64,000 nucleotides of DNA from Deinococcus actinosclerus (lineage in GTDB: Bacteria > Deinococcota > Deinococci > Deinococcales > Deinococcaceae): assembly GCF_001507665.1 (NCBI RefSeq), contig NZ_CP013910.1:336001-400000 (forward strand), read 5' to 3'. The position numbers and the translations under genes were made by a program. The notes beneath the pieces were generated by a model. The model was not told the DNA's origin. It searched no databases and saw only the letters and a program-made list of their open reading frames with translations. Below are positions 1 through 10,958 of the stretch, piece by piece; positions within the stretch are counted from its first letter, which is position 1; every line of letters begins with the position of its first letter.

Positions 1-69
1 CGAGAAGTCCACGCCCACCAGGACGCGCTGGAAACCGGAAGTGCCGTGGAGGTCAGTGGACTGGGTCAT
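1..69 (-). CDS. Universal stress protein (UspA family), N-terminal fragment
   Basis: Only the first 23 codons are in the window; the gene continues to the left of base 1. The ATG at 69 opens a peptide that ends in RVLVGVDFS, the first beta-strand and nucleotide-binding Asp typical of UspA proteins. A TAGGTT -10 box (76-81, minus strand) lies 6 bases before the ATG, which suggests a leaderless transcript. Family members are cytoplasmic and often bind ATP. The call rests on this short strand motif alone, so the subtype cannot be given. Confidence 0.6.
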   Translation of the reverse strand, partial: MTQSTDLHGTSGFQRVLVGVDFS

Positions 70-146
70 GTCCTGAACCTACACCCGCGTTCACCACCGT
101 CCCGGGGCGCGTGAAGATCGGGTGAAGAGCGCTGTCCGGCGCCCGC

Positions 147-1193
147 TCAGCTGGCGCGGGAGGCGCCGCCCAGGGTGTCCCAGCGCAGCTGCCGCCGCCC
201 GGCCCGTTTGGCGGCGTACAGCCGCCGGTCGGCCAGATCGAGCAGGCCCGCCACGCTGTCGGCCTCGTGCCCCAGCACCGCCCCGGCGCTGAACGTCACC
301 TCGGGCAGCGGCCCGGGCAGGGTCAGGGTCAACCCGTCCAGGCGGGTCGTGACCGCGTGGGCCTCCTGCGCGCCCGTCCCAGGGATGACCAGCACGAACT
401 CCTCGCCGCCCCAGCGGGCCAGCAGCGCGTCGGCACGCAGCACCTGCCGCAGCGCCGGGCCCAGCGCGCGCAGCACCTCGTCCCCCACCGCGTGCCCGCG
501 CGTGTCGTTCACCTCCTTGAAGTGATCCAGATCCAGCAGCACCAGCGTGAAGCCCGCGTGCTCCCCGCGCCGCAGCTGCCCGTGCAGTCGGCGCAGTTCG
601 CCCAGCGCGGCGCGGCGGTTGGGCAGGCCCGTCAGCGGATCGGTGAGGGACGCCTGCTGAAAGGCCGCGGCGTCCTGCTGGAAGGCCGTGATCTGCTGCC
701 CGAAACTGCTCGCCATCCCGATCACGATGGTCGTGCAGGCCAGGTAGGCGAGCAGGCTCAGGTCATGCACCGGCCGGGAGGCCGCCAGGCCCGCGAAGGC
801 CAGGAAGCCCAGCAGGGTCGCCGGGGCCGCGACCCGCAGCGGCAGCAGCCCGAACCACAGGGCCACCACGATCAGGAAGGACAGGTACGAGCCGGTCTGC
901 ACCTCCGGGGCGCGCAGCAGCGGCGCGAACTCGCTCACGGTGGAGACGGTCGCCACCGCCACGATGAGCAGGCTCAGGCGCGCCGTGGGCCAGCGCAGCC
1001 ACGTCAGCGCTGCCAGCACCCACGCGGAGACCAGCAGGCCCAGCGAGTACGCGGCGGCCGAGTCCCACTGCTGACGCCTGACCTGTTCACTCAGGATGAA
1101 CAGGTGCGCGGTCACCGAGCCGCTCGCCGCCGTCAGGTAGGCGCGGCGACGGATCCGCTCCACGCGGATCAGGGCGGACGCCGGGTCGTTCAT
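147..1193 (-). CDS. Membrane GGDEF diguanylate cyclase
   Basis: Predicted to make cyclic di-GMP from two GTP. The first ~165 residues form about five or six hydrophobic helices without a recognisable ligand domain. The GGDEF domain follows: DPLTGLPNRR near residue 185, then LDLDHFKEVND, and the active-site loop GGEEF at about 262-266. The inhibitory RxxD site before the loop is not canonical (RADA, Ala where Asp is expected), so product inhibition may be weak. No EAL domain is present. The start is the ATG at 1193 (348 aa); a GTG at 1220 would add nine residues. Neither has a well-spaced ribosome binding site. It is transcribed alone, divergently from the next gene. Confidence 0.85.
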   Translation of the reverse strand: MNDPASALIRVERIRRRAYLTAASGSVTAHLFILSEQVRRQQWDSAAAYSLGLLVSAWVLAALTWLRWPTARLSLLIVAVATVSTVSEFAPLLRAPEVQTGSYLSFLIVVALWFGLLPLRVAAPATLLGFLAFAGLAASRPVHDLSLLAYLACTTIVIGMASSFGQQITAFQQDAAAFQQASLTDPLTGLPNRRAALGELRRLHGQLRRGEHAGFTLVLLDLDHFKEVNDTRGHAVGDEVLRALGPALRQVLRADALLARWGGEEFVLVIPGTGAQEAHAVTTRLDGLTLTLPGPLPEVTFSAGAVLGHEADSVAGLLDLADRRLYAAKRAGRRQLRWDTLGGASRAS

Positions 1194-1320
1194 TCCCCCA
1201 GCATGCCCCGCGCGTCCCACGAAAAACTGACATGCGCCGAGGCCAAGCCGGCCCTGCGCCCTTCAGCAGACCTTGACGCAGCGCCATCTCCCCCCGGGGG
1301 CGGCGCGTACACTCCGAAGC

Positions 1321-2781
1321 ATGCAACTTCAGAGCTTCGGCGCGGCCCTGACCGTCACCGGCAGCATGCACCTGCTGACGGTCGGTGAGCGGCAGATCCT
1401 GATCGACTGCGGTCTCTTCCAGGGGAACGACGAGCTGGAGGCCCGCAACCGCGAGGGCTTCCCGTTCGACGTGCAGGCGCTGGAGGCCGTGATCCTCACG
1501 CACGCGCACCTCGACCACGTGGGCCGCCTACCGCTGCTGGTGAAACTGGGCTTCCGGGGTCCGGTGTACTGCACGGCGCCCACGGCGGGCCTCGCGGAGA
1601 CGGTGCTGCTCGACAGCGCCCGCCTGCAGGTGGACGGGTACCGCCACGACCTGCGCCGCGCCCGCCGCCAGGGCGTCCCCGACGAGCAGGTGCCCCCGCC
1701 GCTGTACGAGGAGGAGGACGTGCACCGCGCGCTGGCGCTGCTGCGCCCCCACCTGGAGTTCGGGGAGACCACCCGCGTCGCGGGCCTGAAGGTCACGCCC
1801 GAGCGGGCCGGGCACATCCTGGGCAGCGCGTACCTCCTGATCGAGAGCGCCGAGGGGCGACTGCTCATGAGCGGCGACCTCGGGAACCGCGAGAGCGGCC
1901 TGCAACTGGACTTCACGCCCCCGCCGCACGCGGACGCCGTGGTCATCGAGACGACCTACGCCAACCGCACGCACCGCCCCTGGCCCGCCACGCTGGCCGA
2001 ATTCCGCGACGCGCTGCGAGACTCGGTGCGCCAGGGCGGGAAGATCCTGATTCCCAGCTTCGCCATCGAGCGGACGCAGACCATCCTGCATACCATCAAG
2101 AGCCTGATGGACGCCGGGGAGGTCCCGCGCATCCCGGTGTTCCTGGATTCCCCGATGGCGGCGCGCGCCACGCACGAGTACTTCGAGTTCGGCGACGAAC
2201 TCATCCCCGAGGTCCGCGACGCGCTCCAGGCGGGCGAGGACCCCTTCCGGCCCAGCACGCTGCACGTGGTCCCTACCAGCGCCGAGTCGCAACGCATCAA
2301 CAAGTACGACGGCCCGGCGATCATCCTGGCCGGGAACGGCATGATGACCGGCGGGCGCATCCAGCACCACCTCAAGCACCACCTGTGGAAACCCAGCACC
2401 AGCCTGATCAGCGTGTCCTACCAGTCCCCCAGCAGCCTGGGCGGCCGGATCGTCACGGGGGCCGACCACGTCCGCATCATGGGCGAGGAGATCGCCGTGA
2501 AGGCCCACGTGTACACCATCGGCGGTTTCTCCGCGCACGCCGACCAGGACGACCTGCTGGCGTTCCTGAGCACGACCGGCACCCCGCGCGTGTGGCTGGT
2601 GCACGGCGAACCGGACGTCATGGCGTCCTTCCTGCCGGTGCTGAAAGAGCGCGGGCTGACCGGCAACCTGATGCCCGACCGGCAGGCCGTGGACCTGACC
2701 GGCCCCGGTTTCCCGCAGGGTCTGCCCCCCGGGTTCGACGCGGCCCCCACGCGCGGCGCGCAGGCCGAGGCCGGCGAATAG
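1321..2781 (+). CDS. Beta-CASP metallo-beta-lactamase-fold ribonuclease
   Basis: A 486-residue MBL-fold protein of the CPSF/YSH1-like bacterial group, probably an RNase. Metal motif 2 is HAHLDH at 61-66. MSGDLG follows, then the beta-CASP insertion with SFAIERTQ. The C-terminal part has [12 protein letters not shown] and VHGEP, the late His motifs of the family. No KH or other RNA-binding extension is visible. The ATG at 1321 is chosen because TACACT (1308-1313) sits 7 bases before it, a leaderless promoter layout; an upstream in-frame start at 1273 would read through this box. It stands alone in its strand. The exact RNA substrate is unknown. Confidence 0.87.
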   Translation: MQLQSFGAALTVTGSMHLLTVGERQILIDCGLFQGNDELEARNREGFPFDVQALEAVILTHAHLDHVGRLPLLVKLGFRGPVYCTAPTAGLAETVLLDSARLQVDGYRHDLRRARRQGVPDEQVPPPLYEEEDVHRALALLRPHLEFGETTRVAGLKVTPERAGHILGSAYLLIESAEGRLLMSGDLGNRESGLQLDFTPPPHADAVVIETTYANRTHRPWPATLAEFRDALRDSVRQGGKILIPSFAIERTQTILHTIKSLMDAGEVPRIPVFLDSPMAARATHEYFEFGDELIPEVRDALQAGEDPFRPSTLHVVPTSAESQRINKYDGPAIILAGNGMMTGGRIQHHLKHHLWKPSTSLISVSYQSPSSLGGRIVTGADHVRIMGEEIAVKAHVYTIGGFSAHADQDDLLAFLSTTGTPRVWLVHGEPDVMASFLPVLKERGLTGNLMPDRQAVDLTGPGFPQGLPPGFDAAPTRGAQAEAGE

Positions 2782-2860
2782 GCGCGGTGACAGGGGAAGG
2801 GCTGACAGGGGAAGAAAAGGCCCTGGGCGTTTTCATGCGGAGCGGCTACTCTGAAGCTCC

Positions 2861-3352
2861 ATGAAACGCGCGCTGCCCCTGCTCCTGCTCGCCCTGACCG
2901 CCTGCGGCTCCAAGTCCATCGAGGGCGTTCAGACCTTCACGTACGCCGGTGGGGATCACCGCAGCGGCTCACTGATCTACGCCGAGAACCCCCCGGCGGG
3001 CGGCCCGCACAACCCCATGTGGCAGAACTGCGGCGTGTACGACCGCCCGCTGTACAACGAGTACGCCGTGCACAGCCTGGAACACGGCGCGGTGTGGATC
3101 ACCTACCGTCCGGACCTGGACGCCGCTCAGGTGGACGCCCTGAAGAAGCTCGTCGAGGGCCGCCCCTACACCATCCTCAGCCCCTACGAGGGCCTGGACA
3201 CCCCGGTCGCGGCGAGCGCCTGGGGCGCCCAGCTGAAGGTCGAGAAGGCCGACGACAGCCGCCTGAAGGCCTTCTTGGACAAGTACGAGCAGGGCGCCAC
3301 CGCCCCCGAGCGCGGCGCGTCGTGCAGCGGAGCGTACGGCGAGACCCGCTGA
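2861..3352 (+). CDS. DUF3105 lipoprotein
   Basis: A 163-residue protein with a short lipoprotein signal: positively charged start, hydrophobic core and lipobox LTAC, so residue Cys15 or so would be lipidated and the protein anchored on the envelope. The body carries the DUF3105 signature: [17 protein letters not shown], then [10 protein letters not shown]. The conserved His and Cys residues suggest metal binding, but no activity is established for the family. TACTCT (2847-2852) lies 8 bases before the ATG. A strong symmetric hairpin follows the stop and separates it from the convergent obg gene. Confidence 0.82.
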   Translation: MKRALPLLLLALTACGSKSIEGVQTFTYAGGDHRSGSLIYAENPPAGGPHNPMWQNCGVYDRPLYNEYAVHSLEHGAVWITYRPDLDAAQVDALKKLVEGRPYTILSPYEGLDTPVAASAWGAQLKVEKADDSRLKAFLDKYEQGATAPERGASCSGAYGETR

Positions 3353-3363
3353 CCACCAGGCAC

Positions 3364-3414
3364 GCAGCAAGGCGAACGGCCCCACAGCTGATGTGGGGCC
3401 GTTCGCCTTGCTGC
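3364..3414. terminator. Bidirectional hairpin terminator between DUF3105 gene and obg
   Basis: Perfect 23-base arms (3364-3386 and 3392-3414) around a 5-base loop, lying between two convergent stops. There is no T tract on either side, so the call rests on symmetry and position. Confidence 0.8.
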
Positions 3415-3420
3415 GGGTGC

Positions 3421-4758
3421 TCAGCGCTGCTCTTCGTCGTCGAAGTACTCGAAGCGGAATGCGCCGATCTCGACGGTGTCCCCTTCGCGCGCCCCGGCCC
3501 GTTTCAGGGCGTTGTACAGGCCCTGCCGCTTGAACAGGTTGCCCAGGTACTCGGCGGCCTCGTCCATGAAGCGCGAGAAGCGCACGATGCGTTCCTCGAA
3601 GCCCCCGCCGTGCACCGACCAGACCCGCTCGGGCTGCCCGTCGTTGATGATGCCCACGCCCTTGGCCGCCGGATCAATCCGGAACTCGATGCGCAGCGGC
3701 TCCTCGCGCACGGTGTCGGACTCGATCTCCAGCGCGTTGTTCTGCGCCCACAGTTCGCGGTCCGGGAGCATCTGGAACACCGCCTCACGCAGCTCCGCCA
3801 GCCCCGCGCCTTCACGGGCGCTGACCTGCACGACCGGCAGGCCGAACTGCGCGAGTTCGTCCACGACCATCGCCGCGAGGTCCTCGTCGGTCAGTTCCAC
3901 CTTGTTCAGCGCGATCAGCGAGACCTGTTCCAGCAGCGTGGGGTCGTAGGCGCGCAGCTCGGCCTGCAGCTGCCTCAGTTCCTCGACCGGGTTGCGGGTC
4001 ACGTCGAGCACGTACACGAGCAGGCGCGTGCGGCTGATGTGCCGCAGGAACTCCAGCCCCAGGCCCTTGCCCTCGCTGGCCCCCTCGATGATCCCCGGGA
4101 TGTCCGCCAGCGTGAAGCGTTCGTCCAGCGGCGTGCCCGCCCCGTCCAGGCGGTCCACCACGCCCAGGATGGGGGAGAGGGTCGTGAACGGGTAGTCCGC
4201 GATGGCCGGATTCGCGCGGGACAGCGCCGCGAGCAGGCTGCTCTTGCCGGCGTTCGGGTAGCCGACCAGCCCCACGTCCGCGATCAGGCGCAGCTCCAGG
4301 CGCACGCGGCGCTTCTGTCCGGGCGTGCCGAGTTCCGCAAAGCGCGGGGCCTGACGGGTGCTGCTCACGAAGGTGCTGTTCCCGCGTCCGCCGAAGCCCC
4401 CGCGCGCGATGACCTTCTCCTGCCCGACCCGCACGAGGTCCGCGATGACCTTCCCGGTCGCCTCGTCGAACGCGGTCGTGCCGACGGGCACGTCGATGTA
4501 CACGTCCTCCCCGTCGCCGCCCTGGCGCAGCCGGCCCTCGCCGTACGCGCCGTTCGGAGCCTTGAACTTGCGGCGGCCCACCAGCCGCTCCAAGCTCTCG
4601 ACGCCCTCGATGGCGCGTAGGATGATGCTGCCGCCCCGCCCGCCGTGCCCGCCGTCCGGGCCGCCCTTCTCCATATACTTCGCGCGGTGGAAGGACATGC
4701 TGCCGTCCCCGCCGTTCCCGGCCGCCACCTCGATATTCAGAACATCACGAAACGCCAC
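3421..4758 (-). CDS. obg: Obg/CgtA GTPase
   Basis: A ribosome-associated GTPase of 445 residues involved in 50S assembly and stress signalling. The N-terminal glycine-rich Obg fold contains GGDGS and [12 protein letters not shown]; the G domain has [10 protein letters not shown] (P-loop), [10 protein letters not shown] (G3) and NKVE (G4); a C-terminal OCT domain ends in [12 protein letters not shown]. The start is the GTG at 4758: AAAGGAG lies 5 bases upstream and the protein then begins with the family sequence [10 protein letters not shown]. An in-frame extension to 4833 has no such support. It follows rplU and rpmA on the same strand, the classical order, but with about 320 bases between. 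Confidence 0.95.
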   Translation of the reverse strand: MAFRDVLNIEVAAGNGGDGSMSFHRAKYMEKGGPDGGHGGRGGSIILRAIEGVESLERLVGRRKFKAPNGAYGEGRLRQGGDGEDVYIDVPVGTTAFDEATGKVIADLVRVGQEKVIARGGFGGRGNSTFVSSTRQAPRFAELGTPGQKRRVRLELRLIADVGLVGYPNAGKSSLLAALSRANPAIADYPFTTLSPILGVVDRLDGAGTPLDERFTLADIPGIIEGASEGKGLGLEFLRHISRTRLLVYVLDVTRNPVEELRQLQAELRAYDPTLLEQVSLIALNKVELTDEDLAAMVVDELAQFGLPVVQVSAREGAGLAELREAVFQMLPDRELWAQNNALEIESDTVREEPLRIEFRIDPAAKGVGIINDGQPERVWSVHGGGFEERIVRFSRFMDEAAEYLGNLFKRQGLYNALKRAGAREGDTVEIGAFRFEYFDDEEQR

Positions 4759-5081
4759 AGTCACTCCTTTACGCGGCCCGCACATGCGGCCACGCGAACG
4801 CAGCCTGACCGCATTCCGGGCCCCGCACTGCACTGGCGGGCACGGCGGTCAGGCCGCAACGCTCCCCAGTCTATCAGGGAAGTGAAGGCGGCTCCATCCG
4901 CCAGCGCGACTCGGCCCTGTCATGCTCCGGCCGGAAACGCTCAGGACAGCCCCAACCCCGTGCGCGGACTATCAACCGGATGTCATCCGGCGGCCCAGCG
5001 GCGCCAGTCAGACTCACATGCACCCCACAAGCAGAAGAGCCAGAACCCGCAGGCTCCGGCTCCTCAGCGCACTGTCCTGAA
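4759..5081. other. Intergenic region between rpmA and obg
   Basis: 323 bases with no supported gene. It holds the probable rpmA terminator (5037-5062), a small hairpin with CCGGAT/ATCCGG arms (4976-4990), and a TAGACT -10 box on the minus strand (4868-4873) that could start an obg transcript with a leader of about 105 bases. No good -35 box was seen. Confidence 0.5.
5037..5062 (-). terminator. Probable terminator after rpmA
   Basis: On the minus strand an 11-base stem (two G-U pairs) with a 4-base loop is followed by a T-rich stretch (TTCTGCTTG). It lies 20 bases after the rpmA stop. Confidence 0.6.
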
Positions 5082-5354
5082 TCAGTCCGCGGCGGCGGCG
5101 GTGGGCACTTCGATGCTGATGAAGCGGCCCTTGGCGCCACGGTTCGTGAACACGACCCGGCCGTTTTCCAGGGCGAAGAGGGTGTGGTCGCGGCCCATGC
5201 CCACGTTCGGGCCGGCCTTGAACTTCGTGCCGCGCTGGCGGACGAGGATGTTGCCGGCCAGCACCTGCTCGCCGCCGAACTTCTTCACGCCCAGGTACTT
5301 GGGCTGGCTGTCACGTCCGTTCTTGGACGAACCTACGCCTTTCTTGTGTGCCAT
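5082..5354 (-). CDS. rpmA: 50S ribosomal protein L27
   Basis: A 90-residue bacterial L27. The protein starts [16 protein letters not shown] and contains GQ-type segments typical of the family ([27 protein letters not shown]). The N-terminus has no cleavable extension of the Firmicutes type. It lies 14 bases after rplU on the same strand, with GGGAGGA as ribosome binding site, so the two are co-transcribed. L27 sits at the peptidyl-transferase centre of the large subunit. Confidence 0.97.
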   Translation of the reverse strand: MAHKKGVGSSKNGRDSQPKYLGVKKFGGEQVLAGNILVRQRGTKFKAGPNVGMGRDHTLFALENGRVVFTNRGAKGRFISIEVPTAAAAD

Positions 5355-5368
5355 GTCGGTATCCTCCC

Positions 5369-5671
5369 TTAGCCCTTGATGCCCAGGATCTTGATCGCGG
5401 TGTAGTCCTGGCGGTGGCCGGTGCGGCGGCGGTACTGGATGCCGCTCTTGTACTTGCGCACGTAGATCTTCTCGCCACGGCCGTGCTCGACGACTTCGGC
5501 GTTCACGGTGAACTTGCCGGCGGCGTCGCCGAAGACGGTCTGGTCGCCGCCCACGAAGATGGGGGTCAGGTCGAGCTTGTCGCCCGCTTCGCCTTTCAGG
5601 CTCTCGACGCGGATGACGTCGCCTTCCTGCACGCGGTACTGTTTCCCGCCGGTCTGAATGATTGCAAACAT
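5369..5671 (-). CDS. rplU: 50S ribosomal protein L21
   Basis: A 100-residue L21. It begins [14 protein letters not shown] and ends with [19 protein letters not shown], both hallmarks of the family. A strong AGGAGG ribosome binding site lies 7 bases before the ATG at 5671, which rules out the longer in-frame extension to 5770. It is the first gene of the rplU-rpmA unit. The leader upstream has a candidate TACAGT -10 box at 5759-5764. Confidence 0.97.
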   Translation of the reverse strand: MFAIIQTGGKQYRVQEGDVIRVESLKGEAGDKLDLTPIFVGGDQTVFGDAAGKFTVNAEVVEHGRGEKIYVRKYKSGIQYRRRTGHRQDYTAIKILGIKG

Positions 5672-6033
5672 GGTGTTTCCTCCTGCCGCGCGCCCGAAGA
5701 AACGCTGCCCTGGGCGGCCTTGGCCTGCTGCACCCGCTCGGCGGGTCACCAAGCAAGTACTGTAACACACCGGTCAGGCATAGGGAACCCGTCCGGGTCC
5801 GGCGGATCAGCGCAGACTCGGGGGTGGCAGGCAACGGCGCTCGGCCCGCGCGGGGCGGGGGAAAGCTGTTCGGTTGCGTGCGGGTTCCCGGGTCTGGTGA
5901 ACGTGTCCTCGCGGTACACGTGGGCTCGCGCGGGGCGAGCCGGGTTCTGCTGATCCTCCAGAGCTGCCCTGGGGCAGCTGATCCTGGCAGCATAGCACGG
6001 AACCCGGGGGCCGCCGGGTGCGTACTGGCCCCC
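5672..6033. other. Divergent intergenic region / rplU leader
   Basis: 362 bases between rplU and the YkvA-like gene, without a supported gene. On the minus strand there are two -10 candidates: TACAGT (5759-5764, about 80-base leader) and TATGCT (5989-5994, about 310-base leader). The longer transcript would include a 7-bp hairpin (AGCTGCC/GGCAGCT, 5962-5979). An L21-type autoregulatory leader is possible but no known consensus was recognised. Confidence 0.4.
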
Positions 6034-6396
6034 GTGATCACCCGAGTCCGGGCCGTGTGGCGTGACGCGCTGGCCCTGCTGTTCGCCCTGAACGACCGGC
6101 GCACGCCCGCCGGGGCAAAGCTCATGGCCGCGCTGGCCCTGGCCTACGCGCTGCTGCCGCTGGACCTGCTGCCCGACCTGACGCCCGTCCTGGGCGTGGC
6201 GGACGACATCCTGATCGTGCCGACCCTACTGGCCCTGGCGGCCCGCACCCTGCCCGCGCCCGTGCTGGCGCAGGCGCAGACCCGCAGCCTGAGTGTTCAG
6301 CGCCGCCTGCCCTGGCTGATTCCCGGCGCCGTCCTGGGCGCCCTGACCCTGCTCAGCCTGCTGGGCTGGGCGGTGTGGCAGGCCGTGAGCGGCTGA
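6034..6396 (+). CDS. YkvA/DUF1232 family membrane protein
   Basis: A 120-residue protein of the DUF1232 family. The core sequence [21 protein letters not shown] matches the family signature PxDLIPD...GxxDD. A hydrophobic helix follows ([21 protein letters not shown]), so it is probably membrane-associated; no function is established for the family. The GTG at 6034 is the likely start because it gives the usual N-terminal length; no ribosome binding site is evident, and upstream in-frame codons are GC-rich filler. The next gene begins 44 bases after its stop. Confidence 0.72.
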   Translation: MITRVRAVWRDALALLFALNDRRTPAGAKLMAALALAYALLPLDLLPDLTPVLGVADDILIVPTLLALAARTLPAPVLAQAQTRSLSVQRRLPWLIPGAVLGALTLLSLLGWAVWQAVSG

Positions 6397-6440
6397 GCGC
6401 GCCTAACCACCCCTTAACCGCCCCGCTTACACTGAGGTTC

Positions 6441-7103
6441 ATGAGACTGCTGCTCGTGGAGGACGACGCCCGTATCGCGCAGCCCACTGCCGAGGCGCTG
6501 CGCGAGGCCGGGTACGCCGTCACCTGGGCGCAGACCGGCCCGGCCGGGCTGGAGGCCGCCGCGCTGGGCGAGTACCCGCTGGTGATCCTAGACGTGATGC
6601 TGCCCGGCATGGACGGCTTTCAGGTGGCGCGTGAACTGCGCGAGCAGGGCGTGGAGTCCGCGATCCTGTTCCTGACGGCGCGCGGAGAACTGGCCGACCG
6701 TGTGGAGGGCCTGGATCTGGGCGGGGACGCGTATCTGGTCAAGCCGTTCGCCGTGCCGGAGCTGCTGGCCACCCTGCGGGCGCTGGCGCGGCGGGAGCGG
6801 GGGACGTCCGCGCCGCGCGTGACCTTTGCCGGGGGGCGCGGCACGCTGGACACCGTGGCGCGCACCGTGACCTGGGACGGCGCGGAGGTGGCCGTCACGG
6901 GCCGCGAGTACGCCCTGCTGGAGGTGCTGTCTCAGGCCCCGGAACGCTGGTTCACCCGTGAGGACCTGATCGACCGGGTGTGGGGGCCGGAATTCGACGG
7001 CGAGGCGCGGATCGTGGACGTCTACGTGCGGTACGTGCGGCGCAAGCTGGCCCCGGAGGCGATCACGTCCGAGCGGGGGCGCGGCTACCGCGTGGAACGC
7101 TGA
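6441..7103 (+). CDS. OmpR/PhoB-family response regulator
   Basis: A 220-residue two-component regulator. The receiver domain has the acidic pair at residues 8-9, phospho-acceptor Asp51 (VILDVMLPG), Thr79 (FLTA) and Lys101 (LVKPFAVPE). The C-terminal winged helix has the usual sequence [11 protein letters not shown], then [12 protein letters not shown] and a final RGYRVE. TACACT (6428-6433) lies 7 bases before the ATG. A histidine kinase gene starts 19 bases after its stop and is the probable partner. Target genes cannot be deduced from the sequence. Confidence 0.92.
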   Translation: MRLLLVEDDARIAQPTAEALREAGYAVTWAQTGPAGLEAAALGEYPLVILDVMLPGMDGFQVARELREQGVESAILFLTARGELADRVEGLDLGGDAYLVKPFAVPELLATLRALARRERGTSAPRVTFAGGRGTLDTVARTVTWDGAEVAVTGREYALLEVLSQAPERWFTREDLIDRVWGPEFDGEARIVDVYVRYVRRKLAPEAITSERGRGYRVER

Positions 7104-7122
7104 GCGGCGTGGGGGTGCAGAC

Positions 7123-8505
7123 GTGCGACTGACCCTGCGGGCGCGGCTGGCGCTGTGGGCGGCGCTGGCGACCGGCGTGGCGGTCCTGCTGGTCGCGGCG
7201 GGCCTGTACTGGTCGGTGAACGGCTTTCTGCGGCAGGCGCAGGAACAGCGGGTCGGCAGCGTACTCGGGGCGGTGCAGGGCCGGGTGGAGGCCCTGTTGC
7301 GCCCCCGCCCGGACGACGACCTGCTGGGCCCGCTGCTGGGGCCGCAGCCGGTGAGCATCTCGCAGTCGGATCTGGAACGCATCGCGGACGACGTGGACCG
7401 CCGGGGCGTGGAGTTGCGGGTGATCGCGCCGCAGGGGGGGCGGCTGATCGCGGTGGGCACGCCGAACTTCCCGTCCGGGGTACCCGCTGACCTGACCCCC
7501 GGACTGCGGGACAGCGGCACGCACCTGATCCTCGTGCGGCCCCTGCGGCCCCAGGTGGCCCTGCAGGTGGCGGTGGACGCCCGCTCGCTGCGGGAAGCCC
7601 GCGAGGCGTTCATCCGGGCGCTGACGGCCCTGGTGCCGCTGGCGCTGCTGCTGTCCCTGCTGGTGGGCTGGGTGGTGGCGGGTCGGCTGCTGCGGCCCGT
7701 GCGGGCGCTGGAGGGCGCCGCGCACGCCATCGGCGAGGGTGGGGACCTGCGCCGCCCGCTGCCCGGTGCGGGCGAAGGGGACGAACTGGCGCGGCTGGCG
7801 CTGACGTTGCAGCAGAGCTTCGCGCGCCTCGCGGACGCCCGCGACCGTGAGCAGGGCTTCCTGCGGGCCGCCGCGCATGACCTGCGCTCCCCGCTGGCGG
7901 CGCTGACCGCGCGGGTTGAGGGGACCCTGGCCCGCGACCGCGACGCCGAGCGCTACCGCGCCGACCTGCGCGAGATCGGCACGGACATCACCCGGCTGTC
8001 CACCCTGGCGAACCACCTGCTGCTGCTGGCGCGCGACCCGGCAGCCGTGCAGCGCACCCCGGTGCCACTGCGGGACCTCGCGGCCGACGCGGTGGACCGC
8101 GCCCGGGAACTCGACCCGCTGGCCGACGTGGACCTGGACGGCGCGGAGGCCGTCACGGTACCCGGGGACCGGGTGCTGCTGGGACAGGCGATCTGGAACC
8201 TCACCACGAACGCCGTGCGGCACGCGCCGGGCGCGACGGTCCTCGTGCAGGTGCGCGCCGAGCCGGGCGGCGCGGCCGTGACCGTGCAGGACGACGGCCC
8301 CGGCGTGGACGCCGCCGCCCTGGCCCGCCTGGGCGAGGCGTTCTACCGTCCGGACGCCAGCCGCACGGCGGACGCGTCCGGCGGGGGCGGGCACGGGCTG
8401 GGGCTGGCGCTGGCGCGGCACGTGGCGGGGCTGCACGGCGGCACGCTGGACATCGCGAGCGCGCCCGGCGCGGGCTTCCGCGTCACCCTGCATCTGCCGG
8501 GGTAG
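7123..8505 (+). CDS. Sensor histidine kinase
   Basis: A 460-residue membrane kinase, likely partner of the preceding regulator. An N-terminal helix (about 9-28) and a second near residue 165-190 bracket a periplasmic sensor region of roughly 135 residues. A HAMP segment follows. The phospho-acceptor is His252 in AAAHDLRSPLAAL. The ATPase domain has the N box (IWNLTTNAVRHA), DDGPGVD and GHGLGLALARH. The start is the GTG at 7123, giving the RLTLRARLALW sequence common at the start of such kinases. The signal sensed is unknown. Confidence 0.9.
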   Translation: MRLTLRARLALWAALATGVAVLLVAAGLYWSVNGFLRQAQEQRVGSVLGAVQGRVEALLRPRPDDDLLGPLLGPQPVSISQSDLERIADDVDRRGVELRVIAPQGGRLIAVGTPNFPSGVPADLTPGLRDSGTHLILVRPLRPQVALQVAVDARSLREAREAFIRALTALVPLALLLSLLVGWVVAGRLLRPVRALEGAAHAIGEGGDLRRPLPGAGEGDELARLALTLQQSFARLADARDREQGFLRAAAHDLRSPLAALTARVEGTLARDRDAERYRADLREIGTDITRLSTLANHLLLLARDPAAVQRTPVPLRDLAADAVDRARELDPLADVDLDGAEAVTVPGDRVLLGQAIWNLTTNAVRHAPGATVLVQVRAEPGGAAVTVQDDGPGVDAAALARLGEAFYRPDASRTADASGGGGHGLGLALARHVAGLHGGTLDIASAPGAGFRVTLHLPG

Positions 8506-8541
8506 GGCCCGCTCCGGGGGCGTCTGCTACGCTGTGCGGCA

Positions 8542-9330
8542 ATGAACAGTTCAGTGCCGCGCTGGAGTGCCGTCGTGCTGGGCGGCGGGGATCCCGGCGA
8601 TCCGTTTGCCGCCGCGCACGGCGTGAACGTCAAACCCCTGATCCCCGTGGGGGGCGTGCCCATGGCCCTGCATGTCCTGCGGGCCCTGCGCGGCAGTGAC
8701 CGGGTGGGCCGCGTGGCGTACGTGGGGCCCACCACCCCCGACCTCGACCCGCTGATCGACATCCGCGTGACTGACCACGGCACCCTGCTCAGCAACCTCG
8801 AGGCCGGGGTGGAGGCCCTGCGCGACCTGGGCCTCGCCCCCGGCGATCGGGTGCTGGTCGTCACCGCCGACGTGCCCATGCTGCGCCCGCAGGAGGTGCG
8901 GGACGTGCTGGACGCCGCGCCGCTGGACGCCGGACTGGTCTACCCGGTCGTGCGGCGCGAGGTCTGCGAGGCCGCGTATCCCGGCGTGAAACGCACCTAC
9001 GCCCGCCTGAAGGACGGCACCTTCACCGGCGGAAACCTCTTCCTGCTGGACCCGGCCCTGATCGGGCAGTTCCTGCCCCGCCTGCGCGAGGTTCTGGCGG
9101 CCCGCAAGGCCCCCCTGAAACTCGCCGGACTGATCGGCTGGGACGTGCTGCTGCGCCTCCTCACGGGCCGCCTGAGCGTGCCGCGGCTGGAGGAGAAGGT
9201 CTCCGGGCTGCTGGGCGTCCAGGCGCGCGCGCTGATCACCCCGCACGCCGCCGTGGGCACCGACGTGGACAAGGACGCCGATCTCACCCTGGCCGAGGCG
9301 CAGCTGCGCGGCACCGCAGCCGGTCACTGA
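8542..9330 (+). CDS. MobA-like NTP transferase
   Basis: A 262-residue nucleotidyltransferase-fold protein. The N-terminus [16 protein letters not shown] followed by [17 protein letters not shown] is the glycine-rich loop plus Lys segment of GT-A type nucleotidyltransferases. VVTADVPML supplies the metal-binding Asp. The C-terminal half resembles uncharacterised NTP transferases rather than true MobA or sugar-1-phosphate enzymes, so the sugar or cofactor substrate is unknown. TACGCT (8528-8533) lies 8 bases before the ATG. It stands alone between the kinase and ferredoxin genes. Confidence 0.75.
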   Translation: MNSSVPRWSAVVLGGGDPGDPFAAAHGVNVKPLIPVGGVPMALHVLRALRGSDRVGRVAYVGPTTPDLDPLIDIRVTDHGTLLSNLEAGVEALRDLGLAPGDRVLVVTADVPMLRPQEVRDVLDAAPLDAGLVYPVVRREVCEAAYPGVKRTYARLKDGTFTGGNLFLLDPALIGQFLPRLREVLAARKAPLKLAGLIGWDVLLRLLTGRLSVPRLEEKVSGLLGVQARALITPHAAVGTDVDKDADLTLAEAQLRGTAAGH

Positions 9331-9439
9331 ACCGCGTTCCAATCCTGACGTAAACGCTCGGTTTTCTCGCGCTGAACGATGAAAATCCTGTCCAGCTTCG
9401 CCCTTGCGCCCCCGGGGCCCGGTGTGCATACTGTCCCTC

Positions 9440-9676
9440 ATGCCTCACGTGATCGTTAGCCCCTGCATCGGCGTCAAAGACCAGGCCTGCACGGAAGTCT
9501 GCCCGGTAGAATGCATCTACGACGGCGGCGACCAGTTCCTGATCCACCCCGACGAGTGCATCGACTGCGGCGCGTGCGTCCCCGCCTGCCCCGTCAGCGC
9601 CATCTTCCCCGAAGAGGACGTCCCCGGCGGCGAGGAGAGCTTCATCGAGAAGAACCGCGCCCACTTCGGCCTCTGA
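9440..9676 (+). CDS. 7Fe ferredoxin (3Fe-4S/4Fe-4S)
   Basis: A 78-residue electron carrier. The cysteines at 9, 17, 21, 25, 40, 43, 46 and 50 reproduce the 7Fe pattern C-x7-C-x3-CP and C-x2-C-x2-C-x3-CP. By analogy with Azotobacter FdI, Cys9, 17 and 50 would hold the 3Fe cluster and Cys21, 40, 43 and 46 the 4Fe cluster. Length and sequence resemble the Thermus ferredoxin. The -10 box TACTGT (9429-9434) is 5 bases before the ATG. A hairpin terminator follows. Confidence 0.93.
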   Translation: MPHVIVSPCIGVKDQACTEVCPVECIYDGGDQFLIHPDECIDCGACVPACPVSAIFPEEDVPGGEESFIEKNRAHFGL

Positions 9677-9687
9677 ATCCACCCCTG

Positions 9688-9731
9688 AACGCGCCTCCCC
9701 TCCCGGTTATCCGGGGTGCGGGAGGCGCGTT
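9688..9731 (+). terminator. Hairpin terminator after ferredoxin gene
   Basis: 12-base perfect outer arms (9688-9699 and 9720-9731) enclose a nested CCCGG-TTAT-CCGGG hairpin. It starts 11 bases after the stop. No T tract follows. Confidence 0.65.
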
Positions 9732-9766
9732 GCCTGCTGCCCCGGGGGCGGGCCTCCCGGTGTCCC

Positions 9767-9796
9767 TTGCCGCGCCCCGCCCGGCGGGGCTAGCAT
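9767..9796 (+). promoter_or_regulatory. Candidate promoter of the corA transcript
   Basis: TTGCCG (9767-9772), an 18-base spacer and TAGCAT (9791-9796). It would give a leader of about 150 bases before corA that includes the proline-rich ORF at 9847. Confidence 0.5.
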
Positions 9797-9952
9797 GGGT
9801 CCCGCCGCGCCCCACATGGACGCGTGACCCCCGAGGAGGTGATGACGTGACCCCAGACCCCCATACCCTGGACGGCGAACCGCCCAGTCGACCTCTGACC
9901 ACGCCCCACCCATCCCCGGAGGTCGCCCCATGCCCCACCATGAAGGCCGCGC

Positions 9953-10888
<936 letters not shown>

Positions 10889-10904
10889 GAGGTTGATGGT
10901 GAAC

Positions 10905-10949
10905 AGGTGATGGTTGATAGAGGGTCACCCCATCTATCAACCATCACCT
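10905..10949. terminator. Bidirectional hairpin between corA and doxX-like gene
   Basis: Perfect 17-base arms (10905-10921 and 10933-10949) with an 11-base loop lie between two convergent stops. The arm words GGTTGAT also occur in the inverted repeat at 22285-22351. Confidence 0.75.
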
Positions 10950-10958
10950 TTCACCCCG